A DNA stretch of 64,000 nt from positions 16,853,701 to 16,917,700 of the forward strand of contig OX387607.1 in NCBI GenBank assembly GCA_947568835.1, in the 5' to 3' direction. The position numbers were made by a program, and so were the translations under genes. Numbering within the stretch: the first letter of the stretch is position 1; the number at the start of each line of letters is the position of its first letter. The DNA comes from Protonemura montana. Its lineage: Eukaryota; Arthropoda; Insecta; Plecoptera; Nemouridae. The notes beneath the pieces were generated by a model. It saw nothing but the letters and a program-made list of their open reading frames with translations. It was not told the origin of the DNA and ran no database searches. Of the stretch, positions 34,844 through 47,800 are shown in pieces.

Positions 34844-37800
34844 TTATATCTGCGTAGGTTTGTTTGCTCGGTACTTTTCAGCCACAATTCTTTTGATACT
34901 TTTCACATCCAGTTGGTCGATCGTCTTCAACGGTTCTTTAATAGAAGCGACAATCTGAAAATAAATCGGCACAAAATGAGCACAAGAATGACGAGTCAAT
35001 AAAACCCTACTTTTAAATCAAAGAAAAAACATATCAGAGCCAGCGATGAAGTGTTGTACGCAGGTTAATTACCTGATTCATCCACACTTCGTTGGTCAGC
35101 ATATCGTCAAGTATTGTCGTTGTATTTTGCCCTTTGTCGTTCCTTATCACGGAAACTTGTTTGGCGCATTCGACGAACGTCATTTGCTTCATGTGCGTTA
35201 CTTTATGGTACAACTGCATTCGGTTGAAGCATTGTAAGCACAGAAGGATACTCTGAGAAAAAAACATATCTCATTAAACTCGTTGTAGTTGGCATTTCAA
35301 ACAAGCTGCAAATCATCTGCTCCGTTTGTTTGTAGGCGTTAATCAAAAACACAACACTTCCAGCTTTCCTCCTCTTACTTCTCCGCAAATTTACTAAACA
35401 TTATTTAAACTTTCTAAACTGAAGAGTTTGGCGTTTTGGAAACACCGGTCCTCGTGAGATCACTGAAGTTAAGCAACACTGTGCTGAGTCAGGTATTGGA
35501 TGGGTGACCATCATACACATGACCAGTTCTGTTCGGGAGAGAGGTTGGAGGGATGAAAGTTAAGCAACACTGCGCTGGGTCAGGTATTGGATGGGTGACC
35601 ATCATACACATGACCAGTTCTGCTAGCGACAGGTGGAGATCGGGGTCCAAGTAGCTCAATTGGTTAGAGCAACACCCGCGACAGGTGGAGATCGGGGTTC
35701 AAGTAGCTCAATTGGTTAGAGTAACACCTGCGACAGGTTGAGATCGGGGTCCAAGTAGCTCAATTGGTTAGAGTAACACCTGCGACAGGTGGAGATCGGG
35801 TTTCAAGTAGCTCAATTGGTTAGAGCAACACCCGCGACAGGTGGAGATCGGGGTCCAAGTAGCTCAATTGGTTAGAGCAACACCTGTGACAGGTGGAGAT
35901 CGGGATCCAAGTAGCTCAATTGGTTAGAGCAACACCCGTGACAGGTAGAGATCGGGGTCCAAGTAGCTCAATTGCAATTGGTTAGAGCAACACCCGCGAC
36001 AGGTGGAGATCGGGGTTCAAGTAGCTCAATTGGTTAGAGCAACACCTGCGACAGGTGGAGATCGGGGTTCAAGTAGCTCAATGGCTCAGAGCAACACCCG
36101 CAACAGGTGGAGATCGGGGTTCAAGTAGCTCAATTGGTTAGAGCAACACCTGCGACAGGTGGAGATCGGGGTCCAAGTAACTCAATTGGTTAGAGCATCA
36201 CCCGCGACAGGTGGAGATCGGGGTCCAAGTAGCTCAACTGGTTTGAGCAACACCCGCAACAGGTGGAGATCGGGATCCAAGTAGCTCAATTGGTTAGAGC
36301 AACACCCGTGACAGGTGGAGATCGGGGTTCGAGTCCCCATTTTGACATCAATTTTTGAGACGGTTCTTGTGTTGATAATAATAAAAAACCCTGCGCATTG
36401 CAAGCGTTTGCAATTTAAATAAGATTTCATCTAAAAACCAAGAATTGTATTTAACTATCTGGCTTACCTTTGACCCTTTAGGAAAGATGGGACAGGATTT
36501 GAGCGTTGCTTTATCGTAAGGTTCACCGTCCAGTTCCATCAGCGCACGAGCATTAGTTTTCTTGCACGCAGCGCAGTCTTTGTTCTTGTAGCCGACTGCG
36601 TTTACCGTTAGTTCAAAGCTTGGCCACGTGTCAACAACGGCCAGAACTTCTTCCTTCCATCCAGACATCGTGACAAGCTGCGACTTTCTTTTCTCACCCA
36701 ATTCGTCAACGATCTTCATTTTCGATAAGAAGAATTCATCTAGAGCAGAAAACATTCTTAAAATCAACAATTTGCATCTTACACAACCATTTATAAAACA
36801 ACAATTCATAATTACCATGTGTTCATTTCATAACCATAATCATAAATAATATTAATAACAAATTGTATTAAAATATAGATCAGTAAGCTACACCTTAATG
36901 GTCAACCATAACTATGGATAGCTGTCGATTTTTAAATAAATTGATTTTCTCTCTGGCTTCAAATGTGTTATAAATATCTAATGCTTGTCTGGATTTCTTA
37001 ACGTTGTTTGGCAATTGGTATATTTAATTAGTTTTCACACCACTCCACTAAGTTTGCAAGTAACCAAAACATTCACATGTTAGAATGTGAAACATAAGCG
37101 GGGATTATTTTCTAGGTTATGAAATAAAGTCCATGCCTTTCTCTCGAAATATCTCCGGCAAGAAGTTGCCGTCCAGTACGTGTGAAATGAGCGTCTGGAT
37201 GTACACTTCGTAAGTCTCTTGTAACGGCTCCAAATCTTGAGAAATTTCGTCGGCAAAATCTCTGGAACACGGAAGAAAGCGTGAATAGCGTTTTCCTTTA
37301 GTTTCAGCTTGAAAACCAAAAATATTCCAGCCATCACACAGACGATAGCTCCACAACCGTTCTTAAAATCTTACCTTTGGATAAAGAAATTCGGCATCTT
37401 GGATTAAGCCGATTTATTTTATTTTATTTATTGATTTCTAACTTAAATACAAATATACCGGTGGTTAGTGCTAGTAGGCAATCTGGCCTATGCTAGTTCC
37501 TAGGTCTAAGGTGTATTTTTGGCACCACTATTTGCTATGTGCTACCTATTTGCTATGTGCTACCTATTTGCTATGTGCTACCTATTTGCTATGTGCTACC
37601 TATTTGCTATGTGCTACCTATTTGATATGTGCTACCTATTTGCTATGTGCCACCTATTTGCTATGTGCCACCTATTTGATATGTGCTACCTATTTGCTAT
37701 GTGCTACCTATTTGCTATGTGCTACCTATTTGCTATGTGCTACCTATTTGCTATGTGCTACCTATTTGCTATGTGCTACCTATTTCAGTCTTGCCACAAA

Positions 37801-40800
37801 GCTTTCTTCCATCAAAGAGAAGCAGAGTACTAAACAACCTCGAGGTATGGTACGACTCAAACAACAGGAACATGTCCCGTGGTCGATGCTGCTGTATTGG
37901 CTCCAACCTCTTGCCAGAACATACCTTGCATGTCGGTCACCCATTCAATAACCAATCCAGGGCAGTGTTGCTGAACTTTGGTGATGCTATAACCGGTATT
38001 TGTTATCGATTGTAAAATTAAATACGAGTACAAATTAAACTAACCTCTTGTCCAGGGATAGCATCTCTTGGTCGAACTCGATGATGATTTCCTTGCGACT
38101 TTGAACTCGAAACTGAACGGGAGCTTTGAGGAATCGTGGTCGGCTCAGAGACGTCCAACCTGAAAACTGTTACAAGCAACGCAGGCATTAAAAGAAATCT
38201 CTTTGTCATCAAAGAAAGTTTCCTCTGTAATTGATGCCCAAACGGGGACTCAAACCCTGATCTCCACCTGTCGCGGGTGTTGCTCTAACCAATTGAGCTA
38301 CTTGAACCCCGATCTCCACCTGTCGCGGGTGTTGCTCTATCCAACTGAGCTACTTGAACCCCGATCTCCACCTGTCGCGGGTGTTGCTCTAACCAATTGA
38401 GCTACTTGGACCCCGATCTCCACCTATCGCAGGTGTTGCTCTAACCAATTGAGCTACTTGGACCCCGATCTCCACCTGTCGCGGGTGTTGCTCTAACCAA
38501 TTGAGCTACTTGGACCCCGATCTCCACCTATCGCGGGTGTTGCTCTAACCAATTGAGCTACTTGGACCCCGATCTCCACCTATCGCGGGTGTTGCTCTGA
38601 ACCATTGAGCTACTTGGACCCCGATCTCCACCTGTCGCAGGTGTTGCTCTAACCAATTGAGCTACTTGGACCCCGATCTCCACCTATCGCGGGTGTTGCT
38701 CTGAACCATTGAGCTACTTGGACAGTGGTTTTTTGAGACAATTTTAGTGTATTTGATGAGAATGAAAGTTCTCCAAGGTAGGTGGATAGGTGCGATAGGT
38801 GGAGATCGGGGTTCGAGTCCCCGTTTGGGCATCAATTTTTGAGACTGTTTTAGTGTTGATAAATACTGTTGATAGTTCTTGTAGCCTATTTAATATGGGT
38901 GCAAATTGGTAATAACGTTGAGTGTAAACGGTTCAACATCAACGTTCGGCCTCTACCTAGAACCTGCACACTTGCAGTTAAACTTTTTTTTGTAAAATTG
39001 ATTTTATAAACAATACCAGGTTATTTTGCCATGGATTGATGGTTAAGAGGTTTTAAAAAAGGTTCTAGAAACTCCATGTTTTGGCCATTTTCAAAATCCT
39101 CCTCACATCAGAGTAAAACCACAAAACCATACACAAAACGTCCAGATTGGTTCAATAATAATGTCCGCTTGAACGCAGGTAACTTACAGTGGTCAGATTA
39201 CGGTAAAGTTTTTCCCCGCTTTTGTAGAACGCTTCGTATTTTTGAAGCAGCGTCTTGCCGTCCAATCGCCAAAGCGGGGGATTTTCTCGGTCTAAATCTT
39301 CTTTCATCACAACAAACTCCCCGGGCTATGAAAACAAAATAAGACGTCAGTTTCAGTTGCACACACAAGCATCTCAGCGGTACAATAAAAAATAAATCAC
39401 AATTCGATTCGGAATGATTTAACAAAACTCAGTTCAACATCAACGTTGTGACCCCGACTTATTATTAGCGATGCCAAATGCTCGAGCATTTTCTTATTGA
39501 GAATATTCTCGAGCACGTGCATTTTCTAAGCGTTTTCTCCAAATCACATTTTACCCTTGATTTCCGTATCAATTTCACTCCATTATTTTATTATATTTTT
39601 ACTTATCATGCATGAAGTTCATTAAAGAGAAATATATAGAAGATGGTAAAAAGGTACCTTTGACTGAGCAATATTTACACTTAAATTTCCCATCTTTAGC
39701 ATTAAAAAACATCCAAACGGTTCCTTTCAGTTTGGTTTTTTCCATTGGATTGCAGGCCCTTGATTAGGCCAGACCTTTGATGTATATATATGTATACAAA
39801 TACATATATGACAAGTATGAGAAAGTATCCTGTGTTGCCTAATTTGGTAAGAATTAACATAATTCTTAAAATAATAACATTTGTTGACATTTCAAGTCAG
39901 TGGAAAGATTGTGCTTGGAGAATATTTTCTGATTGCATCTCTACTTATCATAAGCCCCACGATTGCTGCTGGACATTTTGTTCCCTTACCTTGAAATCCA
40001 GACCAGAAACTACGTCAGTGGATGGAGATAATAAATTTCCTTGGTTTGTGAATTTAGAAGGCGCAATCGATGCAGTTTCTCTTGGTTTGTCGGCAACAGC
40101 TGGGACTTGTGGAACTTGATTCTGAACGGACTTCGTGATCTCAGTCTTTGCGTTAAAGTTTGTCGTCACTTTTTGCTGCTTTGCTTGCGGTTCTTCTTCA
40201 CTTTCGCTGCTCATCGACGGAGGCGAGATGTGACGTTTCCGTCTGCTACCGCGTCGTCGATTCCGTTCGTTGTCGGAATTCTCCTGAGAACAGAAACTTT
40301 GCTTTACTAATTTGTTCCAGAAGCAGAATTTTCTCAAATAAGTACTGAAAAGCGTGTTGAGTCAGGTGTCAATGCACGAAACGTAAGAGAGGATTTGGCT
40401 TCACCAATTAATTTAATTTAATTTGAACCAAACTTATGTTAACTATCTGTAAACTTTCTGTTATTTGGTAAAAGTGCCAAACGGCTGTGTGATTCGTAAG
40501 AAAATTAAAAGACACAACTTGCTCTCTCTAGAGTAATGAAGGCAAGTGTTGAACCTCAAATTTAACAATCAACCCCATCTTTTATCTGGCACCGAACAGT
40601 TTGTCGTGTTGGAAACATTGCTTCTCATGAGATCACAGAAGTTAAGCAACACTGCGCTGGGTCAGGTATTGTATGGGAGACCATCATACACATGACCAGT
40701 TCTGTTAGGGAGAGAGGTTGGAGGGATGAAAGTTAGTACAGCAACTTCACTCGCTTTGCTTATCAACCTCTCGACAGCATGGATTTGTGGAGGAATCCTG

Positions 40801-42485
40801 TTGTTCGAGTTGTACCGTCCTTCGGAAGGGACGTTAAGCCGGTGGTCCCCTTGGTATTCGACAGGAGTAGGCTACGTGCCGGCACCGGATTTCCCCACCT
40901 CCCTTCTAGGCTAGGTTAGGTTCATCATCATCCTCATCATCATCCACTCATTCACCGACGCCATTAGACCAGCACCACAGGGCCAGATGTCAAAACAGTG
41001 CGTCGTTAAACACTACAAATAAATTATTATCTGACAACTTAAGCTCTACCTCACTCAAGTTAAATTGTTTGCGTTACCTTCATAGGTGACCAAGCTGGGT
41101 CTGCATCTGAGTCACTCAAATCAAAGTCTGAATCAGTTTTCTCCACTAAGTCGTCTTCTTCCAAGATGTCGGTCACCTTCGAGGTTGTTTGGTTCATTGC
41201 CTTCCTGCGCGCAGACGTTCGTACGGGTGACAAGACTGGTGGCAAAGAGCACAGAAAATTGTTAGTAAAAGAATTAGTTCTAACAAAACTAACTGTAGGT
41301 TGCTATTCTTTTTTTATAAAATTCACTGTAGCAGCCAGATCTATGGGGGTTACTTAAAAGATGGAACTATAATTTAAAAATTAGAACTAAGTACAGCTAA
41401 TAAATGTTAATAATTACTATTAATGATTAGTTAAAACTAAGAAACATATAAAGAACGAAAATTCAGAGACTGACGTTTTCTTTTGTTTTGCTAAAAAACG
41501 AAACCATTGAAATTAAACTGGAAAATTTGGACCCAGACATTTCTTAACCAAGTGGCAAATGACATTGATCAAACTTGAGATTTCATTTAGCTTTTTAATT
41601 GTTCCAGAATCCAGGAATATAATGAAATAGGATAAAATATGCATAATTAGAGTGTACTTTTTATGGACTGTGCCGTTTTCATCACGCTGCACCAACAAAT
41701 TGATGACGAAGCGTTATTTTCAGATCGCAAAATTTATTCAGTCACGTTCTAGTGTTTTGCCGTTTTCTACAGAATTTTCATGCTATCTGCGCTAGTATTT
41801 TCGCTGCTAATGAAGAAGTTTCGACCTCCAAAGTTGTCAGGGGCACCAGGCTCTTTTTAATTAGAATACATTTCTGATTCAATGCCAAGGAAATTGCAAT
41901 CAACTGATTTGAAGCTCAAGCAGTATTAATCTAGAACCTTCGCTAGATCTTATTATGATCAGGTTGACATCTCTTTTAAAATATATTTATATATATAATA
42001 TATTTAAGATATTTATATTTTAAACACGCAGATTTATTTTGATGCTTATCTATCAGCCTACAAACATGTAGGTGGTCACAACTGGGTGGTTGCTACGGTA
42101 CATCTGCCCTACCTGTTTTTGTTGTTGTGGTATTCTTCTTAAATTTCTTTTTCTTTTTTGGTCCTGACTTGACACTTTCGTCCTTAGCTATTTTTGGATT
42201 AGTATTCATGTCTTGTTGTTTTTGCCTTTCCACTTCGTTGTTGAACAGCTTCGCCACTTCAACAGGTCTCGCTTTATAACTTTCCTTTCCGCTTTCCGAA
42301 GAATTTCCACTACGATTTCTCACCACAGATGTTGGTAAGGGAGGTGCTTGTGCATCATCTTCGGATTCCGAAAGATAGTCTGGTGGAGGTGAATCAATTT
42401 TGTTGACAAGAAAGTTTTGAAAAATTGATATAAAGCTCGAGTCCTGAGCCTGAGGAGTCTTCCCCGCTTTATTTGTGAAAGACAT
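34844..42485 (-). CDS. CCDC82: CCDC82-like protein with DUF4211 domain, about 9 exons
   Basis: Minus-strand exons: 42485-42113, 41235-41078, 40283-39990, 39325-39188, 38159-38045, 37261-37137, 36739-36468, 35252-35073, 34954-34844; about 590 aa. The N-terminal half is charged and low-complexity (poly-Lys, SDSD acidic stretch). The C-terminal half matches DUF4211 of CCDC82: EFVVMKEDL, then the IISH-type helical segment, SGWKEEVLAVV, a CAACKKTNAR zinc-type CxxC, LDGEPYDK, LQCFNRMQLYHKVTHMK with a second CxxC (CLQC). Two oddities: exon 6 appears to end at a GC donor, and the exon 4/5 junction is one base out of phase unless a donor four bases on, or a small extra exon, is used. Function in animals is unknown. 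Confidence 0.72.
35424..35622 (+). mobile_element. 5S-rRNA-derived SINE, two units, 3' part replaced
   Basis: Head TTGGCGTTTTGGAAACACCGG and two 91-bp-type units, ending abruptly in GACCAGTTCTG where the tRNA-like array begins. The usual body and tail are absent. It sits in intron 7 of the CCDC82-like gene. Confidence 0.85.
35623..36430 (+). mobile_element. tRNA-like element with 13 tandem 52-bp head units
   Basis: Thirteen GTAGCTCAATTGG-type units, period 52 (one unit has a 6-bp AATTGC duplication near 35970; the tenth and eleventh are mutated in the A-box). The last unit ends in GGTTCGAGTCCCC, then ATCAATTTTTGAGACGG, and a GCGCATTGCAAGCGTTTGCA tail ending AAATAAGATTTCATC. The 5' end is fused to a 5S-type SINE. 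Intron 7 of the CCDC82-like gene. Confidence 0.9.
37527..37785. repeat. 18-bp minisatellite (CTATTTGCTATGTGCTAC), about 14 copies
   Basis: Head-to-tail in intron 5 of the CCDC82-like gene. Because 18 is a multiple of three, two frames stay open; neither has other support. Confidence 0.95.
38205..38870 (-). mobile_element. tRNA-like element with nine 52-bp units and inverted ends
   Basis: Minus-strand array of nine units between 38240 and 38725 (intron 4 of the CCDC82-like gene). The left end ATTGATGCCCAAACGGGGAC is mirrored by plus-strand GTCCCCGTTTGGGCATCAAT at about 38815-38835, so the whole block has inverted termini. This copy has more A-to-G-type unit variants (GTCGCGGGTG, ATCGCGGGTG) than the 19-kb copy. 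Confidence 0.88.
40598..41032 (+). mobile_element. 5S-rRNA-derived SINE with a single unit
   Basis: Head TTTGTCGTGTTGGAAACATT, one 5S-like unit, the ACGTTAAGCCGGTGG body and a GACGCCATTAGACCAGC tail ending ACTACAAATAAATTATT. This is the unamplified form and the best guide to the basic element (about 435 bp). Intron 2 of the CCDC82-like gene. Confidence 0.85.
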
Positions 42486-43099
42486 TGTTTTGTAGGTTAT
42501 AGTGGGGGTGGCGTGTCACTAACCGCGATCAGTAATTCTAAGATAATTCACTGAAAAACTTTTTTTCTGAATTCCTCGACGTATGTGGTTTATCACATGG
42601 AACGAGATGTTTTGCCCCTTTTTGTCAAAGAGGCTAAAAATCCCAACTAGCACACGCTACATCACAACAAACACTACATACATGACCTTGAATGATGATT
42701 TACTGGTTGGCCCAGCAGAGGGGGTCGGTCGACTCGGTAGTACAAAATCATTTTGTGGGAAATTTTGACATTTTTAACAACTAAAAATGTTAAAAGAAAC
42801 ATCAGAATTCGTGAGGTTGCATGAAATTTGGCATAGTGTACGTAGAAATCCTTAAATGAACCCAAGCAGTCAATTACTCAAGCTATGAGATAACTAGGTA
42901 GACTCAAACTAAGACTTACCAAACCTAATTTGCATTAAATACTGTCTCTAAAACAGCGCTGTGTAATTTACGTTCCTTGCTCAAAGAAATCCCACTTGCA
43001 ACTTCCAAAGAGATTTACAAAATGAGCTTTGTACCATGAAGACTATTCTCAAACTGTTTGCGTGCAAAGTCTCAAATTCCATATGCCTTAGCTTCACCG

Positions 43100-43205
43100 C
43101 AGATTAAAAAACAATTTATTTATTATTTATTTATTTGTTTATTAATTGCTTTGTTATTACAATAATTACCTGAGGCTAATAGAATTATAATAGTGTTTGC
43201 ATCCG
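43100..43205 (+). repeat. Dispersed repeat end, copy 1
   Basis: TTATTACAATAATTACCTGA followed by GGCTAATAGAAT recurs inverted at 53540-53620, both next to (ATTT)n-rich tails. Confidence 0.6.
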
Positions 43206-43794
43206 AAGAGTGAAACACAGAAGCAAGTATTATTGAATTATCTTTTCAGACTCATTGTATTTCTTGAATGGAGTCTTAACCGTCTTCAATTGTAGGCACT
43301 AGATTGACAGCAGTTGGTTGCTTTCAATTTTCCCCAAGCCCACGTTTATTCCATGTCTTTCGTTGAAAAAATTAGACTGCTTATCAATAGGGCTGTAAAG
43401 TAGCTGCGCACGAACGTGATTTGAGGCCTCAGTCTGCCGTCGAATCTGTCCACACCTTTTCCCTTGATTTCAAAATGCTCCAAAAATCCAACCACTCACT
43501 TATTATGTTCTGAACCAGGAGATCTGAACAAGAAAAAGAAGATAAAGCACGGTTATATTTAGATACCATCATTCATTTCTGGGTTTATTAAATTCTTAAA
43601 CATCCTACACAGATAAACAGTAAATAAAAGTATGACTTTGTCAAATTATTTAAAAGTTTCAGTCAAAAATTAAGTAGGCAAGTCAGAAGTGAATTGTTGC
43701 AGGTAATTACATTATCAATTCCGTCTTACTGCCGTAATAGTAACTCAACGTTCGATGGGACAATACTACAGACAATAGTTGTTTATATGCTGTG

Positions 43795-43855
43795 TTCTTT
43801 TCTTCGAATGTCAATACAGTGCGTTGTTAAACCCCAATAATCAATAAAACAATAG
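43795..43855 (+). mobile_element. Detached SINE tail, diverged
   Basis: GTCAATACAGTGCGTTGTTA matches the 5S-SINE tail (GTCAAAACAGTGCGTCGTTA) with no head or body nearby. Confidence 0.5.
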
Positions 43856-44887
43856 TCGTGTCGGTCAAAATGGTTTTATGGAAACTTTGCAGATTGCAGA
43901 AATAATATCACCTGCGATAGTCTAAAGGTAATGTAGGAAGAAAGGTATCCATGAAATAAAAATAATTCTTCACACATGGCACATTACATTCAACATATTT
44001 TACTTGGGAGCTTAACAAATTACAGTAAAATATCATTTTTCTTGGAACCAAAAAATGATGTAGTTTACATCATTTTTACAGTAGATACAAATCGCTGCAT
44101 TCTCGGTAACATTTTCGAAGGTATACTTAATGCACAACCAAGTTACTTGGTCAGTAACATCATTTTCTGTTAAAAAAAAAATATAGAAAATTGTGCATTT
44201 TACAAATAAATTGTGTTTATTAGCAGCACTTTCGAGTTTAAAGGACTTTCAATGCAATGCAAGAGCACTTTTTAATGCACAGGAAACAACTGTGACCGTA
44301 GCTGCCATCAAATTTGAGCGAATCCAAAAGAAAACGATCATCAAATATTTTCAATAATAATTAATAGGTACATGGTCGGTATTTCTTCACATCTGACCCA
44401 ACATTTGGAGTATCAACGTTTGTAAATTTGTGCATCAAACATTTGGGTTCTCAAAATCAAAATATACAAAGTATGAAATAAAAATATATATACATGAGTA
44501 TACAGTGATTGACCAAACCATCAAGTTGATAAGCCAATAAAAGAAGACCAGAAGAACTTACCAAGATTAAGACAAACACTGAACTTGGATGAATTGTTGA
44601 ACTACATACATATTGATCAGCTAACAGAATACGATGGAAACAGGGGAAAGGGGAATTATTTTGATGATGTAGCAACTAACAAATCAAAGTGTGACAAAAT
44701 GTAGGTTCAAGTTGTAGAATTTTCAGTAATAAAAATGATTTGAAACTTCAGTAAAAATTCACAACTTTCTGTGAAATCCCTTGCACTGGACATGAGAACG
44801 GGATTACATTTCTAAAAAACTGGTGCACGTTTTTAAGTATAATCGTTGAAATTAAGTACCTAATCGAAACAGTATTCTCGACACATT

Positions 44888-47800
44888 TCACAAAGAGCTG
44901 CTTTCAACGCCAGCAACGGCGAGTTGCTCCGGATTGTCCAGCCATTTGAATTGATTCACTAAATCGAATATCTTCCTAACCTCACTTTCGCTGTCGTATT
45001 TTTCCGGCAGATAGTAAAGCTTGACTCGCTCTTCCGTGTGGCACTCTAGGACTTGCCAATGTTCAAACAGTTTTAAAGAGCACTTGATGGGGTCTACGGC
45101 CATGCTTTCACCTGAAAACCAAACCAAGAGTTTGTTAGAACTTGCATTTTAAAAGACCATGACTTGCAATATGCAATATAACTGTAGAAATCAAAAGAAA
45201 GAGGGAGAGCACACATTAACGGAAACTCAAAAAGAAGGCAAGGATATGGGGCATGGGGCCTGGGGCATGGGGCATGGGAGACGGGACACTGGACATGGGA
45301 CATGGGACATGGGGCCTGGGGCATGGGACACGGGACATGGGACATGGGGCATGGGGCATGGGACATGGGACACGGGACATGCTATGAATCGGAGATTACA
45401 AAGAGAATTGGTTGAGTGGTTATTTTCAGAGCCACTTCAGGTTTGATGTAATGCTATGTTTTTCGGTTTTGCTCCGTGCTCCGTGGCTTTGCTTACGTCT
45501 TAGCATTTTGACGAGGCATGGCTCGTCATCTTCAGGAGAATGATGTTGTTTACGTTTTGTTATAAAGATTAGTGATACAGACGATAGTGTGTAGTCTTAT
45601 GTACCTTCTTTAAACCTCTTTAACACAGGGCAAAACCGAAGAACATATCATAACACAAAGAGAATTGTCATCAACGCAGTTTGGCTTCATTTGCTCACCG
45701 TAAGGCACGAACCCAGACTCTAGATGTGTCTTCATCTCTCCGAGAATCTCCTGAACGTACTCGCGCTCCGTGCGTTGCTTGCCGATCAGTTTCACCAACG
45801 CGAGGGCACTAACAGCGTAGACGTCAACGAGAGGTCGTAGAAGTCCGTGGAGGAACTCGAGGTGATCCAAGACTTTCACCGTGCGAAACAACTGAAGGGA
45901 GAACACGGCACGTGATTAACTGCGGCTAAACTCCTGGGTTCACGAGCCCAGCGATTTCTAGCTCAAAGAATTGTTGGGAATCATTGGCAAGAAATAGACC
46001 GCTGCCACGACAACAAGAACATTTTAAGGGATTATATATCTTGACCAGACGAAAGAAATAATGACCAGCGTGGACAATGGCTACTGTTTTCTAGATATGT
46101 TCTGCAATAACACATTTTATAATCTCACATTAATGTCAGAACTAATTAGTCGCCATGTAATTCAAAAAACAAACAAAAATGTGATTCCTCATTTCTGATT
46201 TCCTGGCATTTTAACGCAACTAATATCGCAGGATTCTCTAGAATGAGGTTTCATCAACAAAGTTGGGTTACCCCCCAACAACCAGCACCGGGATGGGAAC
46301 CTTCCCAATAAAAGCAGCAAACACCTGCCGCTTCCACACAGCCCTGAAGATAACAACGCTAACAAAACGTCAACATTTTATGTCCACAATTCAATCTCAA
46401 CTGAGCAAGAGCTGAACTCAACACAACATTCACCCACAACTCTCAACCAATTCACCGATCCAAGTCAAGCAAGTTTTTAATTCCGTGTAACATTGTTACA
46501 GATTACACATATTAACTTAACTTTTGTGCACACAACGCATTTCTTTGTAATAAAACGTGGAGTACGAACACAAATCCCGGACATGAAAGTCACAATGAGA
46601 ACCCGTTCATTCATCAATCAACGTCAATAACAGAACAGAAAAGAATCAGCACCCAATAGAATCAGTACCCACCTTGTATTCAACTCCCTTGTGATAAGTC
46701 GCGCGTTCTTCATCCGAATAATTGCCTTCCTCTTCTTCGAAAGTCTTCGCAAACCTTTGGCTCCACTGACGATCCTCGTCCAGGACCTCTTGATCCTGTT
46801 GCAGGATCTCTTTAATCTTAAAACGATCGATCGCATCACCAACCAGGCCCTCGATCTCCTGGCACGGTTTCGCAAAAATAAATTCGTATTGTAGGATATC
46901 ACAGATTTGCAGCGAGCTTTGGATGAGTTGGTCGTGTTGTATGTACAGGACTTCTTCGCTTTTTTTGTTTCGCATCTCGTCCCCCAGCAAGGAATACAAG
47001 GCGGTGGCTGGAAGAAAAGAAGACGGGTATTGCATGAACAGGTTGATCATCAGAAGCTTTGTCCACTGAATGTTTATTGTATTGGAGAGGGAAACTTTGC
47101 AACGTATTGGAGACAAATAAAGGCATTGCATGGTGCACTTGTAGAGAAATCTTATAATCCTTGGAAATTTTGATGTTTTGGCGCATTTAACAATGACAAG
47201 GCAACGCGTTAAAATGTCAAAATTATCAGAAATTCCCCTACAATTACACAACGCAACATTGATTTTTATCTCCAGTAAGTTGAGCTTCCCATCATTTTCT
47301 TTACCACGGCAAATATCCAGTCAATTAGCACTCTCCTCGCATTGTGAACTTAATGTATATTAGAATATTTATGGGTATTGATCACAAGATGGGAAAATTT
47401 CAACGTCAACAAACCTAGTTTATTGACTTAATCAACGAAAAAGAAGAAAAAAGTACTTCTAAACGAAGAAACAAGTACGATTCCAACAAACGACTGTAAA
47501 ATCTGGCCAAATCCCATCACAAAACAATGCAACGAAAACAAAACTTACCGACGACGGCGTCGATAACGTAATGAGAGAGTAATGAGTTGCTGTAATACGA
47601 CAGTTCGATGACGTTGGGCAACATCGTGACTGGAGTTATCATCGTCACTACGTCAGCTTCCTTTTGTCCCTTCACAAGCGGCAGCTCCTTCTTCTCCCGC
47701 AGGACCAAACCAGGTCCAAGCAGTCCCAGCTGAAAAAAAAAGGATATATGCATCAGTTTTACCTTCGCCTTGGATAGCTATGTTCTGGATTGGATAGGGA

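Larger units (their letters stand above)
42486..44887. other. Intergenic region between the CCDC82-like gene and GPAM
   Basis: AT-rich with no gene recognised. It would hold the CCDC82-like promoter and GPAM's 3' UTR. Two repeat traces are listed separately. Confidence 0.5.

Noticed and set aside
36740-36818. Extension of the DUF4211 exon up to the ATG at 36818
   Set aside because: A good acceptor (TTTTCTGCTCTAG) ends at 36740 and the upstream peptide does not match the family.
37490-38015. Frames with LLCATY or YLFAMC repeats
   Set aside because: Produced by the 18-bp minisatellite in an intron of the CCDC82-like gene.
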